Shown here: piece after piece, positions 61,706-64,000 of the stretch
Layout: the number at the start of each line of letters is the position of its first letter
Position numbering within the stretch: position 1 is the first letter of the stretch
Source of the DNA: JAGRKR01 sp041397725
GTDB lineage: Bacteria > Pseudomonadota > Alphaproteobacteria > Rhizobiales > Hyphomicrobiaceae
Assembly: GCA_041397725.1 (NCBI GenBank)
Contig: JAWKVZ010000006.1
Location: forward strand, 272,217-336,216
Direction: 5' to 3'
DNA length: 64,000 nucleotides
Position numbers and translations under genes: made by a program
The notes under the pieces: model-generated
What the model saw: the letters and a program-made list of their open reading frames with translations, nothing else
Database searches by the model: none
Told to the model about the DNA's origin: nothing

Positions 61706-63654
61706 TGTTGCGTCTCGTCCTCTACCTGGTCCTGGCGTTCGCAATCGCCAGCGGCCTCGCGTGGCTTGCCGACCGGCCCGGCGACATCGTGCTCACATGG
61801 CAGGGCTACCGGGTCGAGACCAGCGTCTTCCGGGCCATCGTCATGCTTGGCCTGCTGCTGGCGCTCGCCGTCATGCTCTGGTCGCTGGCGCGCAACCTCT
61901 GGCGCAGCCCGGCCCTGCTCGGCCGCATGTTCAGCCGCCGGCGCGAGCAGCGCGGGCTGGAGGCCCTCTCGGCCGGCATCATCGCCATCGGAGCCGGCGA
62001 CCGCACCATGGCGCAGCGCTACTCGACGCAGGCGCGCAAGTCGCTTCCCAACGAGCCGTTGACCCAACTGCTGCGCGCCCAGGCCGCCCAGCTTTCCGGC
62101 GACCGCGCGACGGCGCGGCGCATCTTCGAATCCATGCTCAACGCCACTGATACCGAGCAGCTCGGCCTGCGCGGGCTCTTCCTCGAGGCCATGCGCGAGG
62201 GCGAGACGGAGGCTGCCGAGCAGTTCGCCGAGCGCGCGCTGCGCCTCAACCCCAAGCTCGACTGGCCCTCCGAGGCCCTGTTCGAAGCGCAATGCAAGAA
62301 GGGCGACTGGGCCGGAGCCCTCGACACGCTCGCCGTACAGCGTCGCAACCAGATCGTGGATCGGGCCACGTCCGACCGACGCCGCGCCGTGTTGCTGACG
62401 GCACTCGCGACAGAGATCGAGGACACAGACATGGACCGTGCGCTGGAGCTCGCCAGCGAGGCCCACAATCTGGCGCCCGACCTCGTTCCGGCTGCCACGA
62501 TCGCCGGCCGCATCCTCGCCTCCAAGGGAAGCACGCCACGCGCGGCCAAGGTGCTGCAGCGGACCTGGAAGCGATCCCCGCACCCAGATATCGCCGACAC
62601 CTACGCCTATGCGCGCACCGGCGACTCGCCGCGCGACCGCCTGCAGCGCGTCAAAGAACTGGCGCGACAGATGCCGCATTCGATCGAGGGCCCCATCGCC
62701 GTAGCGCGCGCCGCCATCGAGGCGCTCGATATCGACGAGGCCCGCAAGGCGCTGGAGCCGCTGCGCGACGAGCGCCAGACGCAGCGGGTGTGCACACTGA
62801 TGGCCCGCATCGAAGGCGAGCAGGGCGACCGTGGCCGGGTCCGCGAATGGCTCGCGCGCGCCGTCAACGCCCCGCGCGATCCCGCCTGGACGGCCGATGG
62901 CGTGGTGTCCGCGCACTGGGCCGCGGTCTCGCCCGTGACCGGCCAGCTCGACGCCTTCCGCTGGAAGGTTCCCGTCGAGTCCGTCGACACCAGCGAGCGC
63001 GAGGTGATGCTGAGCCGCACGGAGGAGCTTCTGGCGCTCGGCAAGGCCGAGGATCAGCTCATCGAGGCGAAGCCCGTGGCGGCGCGGCCAGCGCGGTCCA
63101 CCGAGGCTGCCGTGACCATCACGGCAGCGCCGGCCACCGCCGCGCCCGAGGCGCCGCCCCCGGCGCCCGAGCCCCCGCAGGCCGCGACGGCACCGGCCGC
63201 TGCCTCGCCGCCGGCCGCCGCCGCTGCGGCTCCGGATGCGCCTGTGAAAGCCGACATCGTGCCGGTGGCCGCGCCCCCAGCGCAGAGTCGCCCGGCCCGC
63301 CCTACCGCGAGCGTCACACTCGGACCTTTGCCGTCGGAGCCTGCCAGCACGCAGCCCCCCGCCCGGAGCGATGCAGCCAAGGCGGCAGCCACCCCGGCCC
63401 CGAGCGACAGCACGAGGCCGGATCGCCGCGACGCGGAGTTGCATGTCGGCACCGGCGCGCCGGCCGTGCCCGCCAAGTCCGCCGCGGCTCCGCGCCAGGA
63501 GAAGGACACGCCGTCTGCCGAGCCACCCGGGCGCGCCAAGAGCCGGCCGAGCGAGCCGCAGATCTTCATTTCGCCGCGCCCGCCGGACGATCCGGGTCCC
63601 GAGCCGGTCGATGTCGATCCGGATCACCGGCGCGGCCGGCCCTATCGGACCTGA
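61705..63654 (+). CDS. hemY: HemY-family TPR membrane protein
   Basis: 649 residues. Two N-terminal membrane helices (about 1-20 and 42-62) and the HemY N-terminal region 'DIVLTWQGYRVETSV', then tetratricopeptide repeats (about 100-400). The last ~200 residues are Ala/Pro-rich and probably disordered. This proteobacterial HemY is linked to haem genes but is not the protoporphyrinogen oxidase of Bacillus. It overlaps the Mic60-like gene by one base. Confidence 0.93.
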   Translation: MLRLVLYLVLAFAIASGLAWLADRPGDIVLTWQGYRVETSVFRAIVMLGLLLALAVMLWSLARNLWRSPALLGRMFSRRREQRGLEALSAGIIAIGAGDRTMAQRYSTQARKSLPNEPLTQLLRAQAAQLSGDRATARRIFESMLNATDTEQLGLRGLFLEAMREGETEAAEQFAERALRLNPKLDWPSEALFEAQCKKGDWAGALDTLAVQRRNQIVDRATSDRRRAVLLTALATEIEDTDMDRALELASEAHNLAPDLVPAATIAGRILASKGSTPRAAKVLQRTWKRSPHPDIADTYAYARTGDSPRDRLQRVKELARQMPHSIEGPIAVARAAIEALDIDEARKALEPLRDERQTQRVCTLMARIEGEQGDRGRVREWLARAVNAPRDPAWTADGVVSAHWAAVSPVTGQLDAFRWKVPVESVDTSEREVMLSRTEELLALGKAEDQLIEAKPVAARPARSTEAAVTITAAPATAAPEAPPPAPEPPQAATAPAAASPPAAAAAAPDAPVKADIVPVAAPPAQSRPARPTASVTLGPLPSEPASTQPPARSDAAKAAATPAPSDSTRPDRRDAELHVGTGAPAVPAKSAAAPRQEKDTPSAEPPGRAKSRPSEPQIFISPRPPDDPGPEPVDVDPDHRRGRPYRT

Positions 63655-63832
63655 CCCCCCGGGCCTGAAGGCCTGCGCCCGCCCGCGGTGCGACCGGTCG
63701 CCTGTCCGCGGGGACTGTCGCGCGCAGGGCCGACCGTGCCGCAGGCCTTGCATTGTTAGCAACGGCGCGCCTGCGATCTTGCAATCGGCCGCGCCAGACG
63801 CTATGGCTTCCTCGCTGTCCGACAGCCGAGGC

Positions 63833-63907
63833 GCCGCAGTAGCTCAGGGGTAGAGCAACGCATTCGTAATGCGTGGGTCGGGGGTTCAATTCCCTCCTGC
63901 GGCACCA
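63833..63907 (+). tRNA. tRNA-Thr (CGT)
   Basis: 75 bases: acceptor GCCGCAG/CTGCGGC, D loop with GGGG, anticodon stem ACGCA/TGCGT with loop TTCGTAA (anticodon CGT at 63865-63867), T arm GGGTTCAATTCCC, encoded CCA. A run of six Ts follows at once. Confidence 0.98.
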
Positions 63908-63913
63908 TTTTTT

Positions 63914-63966
63914 CGCTCACGCCGCGCAGCGGCTCCGCGGGGGCGGCGCTCGCGCCGGGTCGCCTT
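63914..63966 (+). repeat. Two-hairpin repeat, copy 2
   Basis: CGCTCACG, first hairpin GCCGC-GCA-GCGGC, then CTCCGCGG and the second hairpin CGGCG-CTCG-CGCCG ending GGTCGCCTT. See copy 1 at 45449-45501. It starts 7 bases after the tRNA-Thr CCA end. Confidence 0.75.
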
Positions 63967-64000
63967 GCTCCCTGGTCGCTTGCGGTGATGGAAGCGTCCA

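Noticed and set aside
61456..63762. A 768-codon minus-strand frame opposite hemY
   Set aside because: Arg/Gly/Ala-rich shadow translation of the Ala/Pro-rich HemY tail; no gene features.

Overview
The window is a high-GC, gene-dense chromosomal segment from an alphaproteobacterium, most likely of the Hyphomicrobiales (Rhizobiales) group. Evidence for this placement includes a Usg-family gene, an HvrA-type H-NS protein, a mitofilin-like (Mic60-type) membrane protein inside a hemC-hemD-hemY cluster, a CIRCE-controlled groESL operon, and an FDH-linked set of DUF3305/DUF3306/DUF6352/DUF6505/DUF6494 proteins. I see no phage, transposase, CRISPR array or obvious genomic island. The species cannot be named from sequence reading alone.

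Layout. 0-7.3 kb (minus strand): a MoxR ATPase, DUF58, BatA/DUF4159 and VWA/amidotransferase-like membrane protein operon. 7.3-11.3 kb: DUF1285 protein, then a minus-strand catabolic-looking operon (CaiB/BaiF CoA-transferase, iron alcohol dehydrogenase, quinone oxidoreductase). 11.6-14.1 kb: Nudix CoA pyrophosphatase, DUF6111, CCA-adding enzyme and a small membrane protein. 14.2-16.4 kb: groEL-groES behind a CIRCE operator that overlaps a sigma-70 promoter. 16.5-24.5 kb: usg, a RecF-like AAA ATPase, a DUF3604/PHP-type hydrolase, a membrane-anchored C13 (caspase-fold) peptidase, an H-NS protein flanked by two long non-coding stretches, and a secreted lysozyme-like protein. 24.5-25.4 kb: hemF.

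25.7-45.3 kb is dominated by a respiratory formate dehydrogenase locus. The core is fdhA (cysteine type, Tat exported), the four-cluster ferredoxin subunit, the cytochrome b subunit and a TorD chaperone. Around the core lie a WD40-cytochrome c fusion, two very small proteins, a biotin/lipoate-ligase-like protein, three conserved unknowns, and a divergent unit made of DUF3305/DUF3306 on one side and a large polyferredoxin on the other. mobA and mobB (guanine-dinucleotide molybdopterin) and an ABC exporter sit upstream. The likely flow is formate oxidised in the periplasm, electrons passed through FdhB to the membrane cytochrome b and quinone (or to cytochrome c), with TorD and the accessory proteins maturing the Mo/FeS enzyme. 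A 14-bp FNR/FixK-like box 41.5 bp upstream of a plausible start site suggests oxygen-dependent control of the torD-fdh unit.

45.6-50.5 kb: infA, maf, yacG, tRNA-Phe(GAA), a DUF985 cupin, a NamZ-like DUF1343 muramidase and an O-antigen-ligase-like membrane protein. 50.5-55.4 kb: the stress triad prkA, yeaH/yhbH, spoVR on the minus strand. 55.8-63.9 kb: gpsA and tsaD, then divergently hemC-hemD-Mic60-like-hemY, ending with tRNA-Thr(CGT). A structured two-hairpin repeat occurs at about 45.45 kb and 63.91 kb, with compensatory stem changes between the copies.
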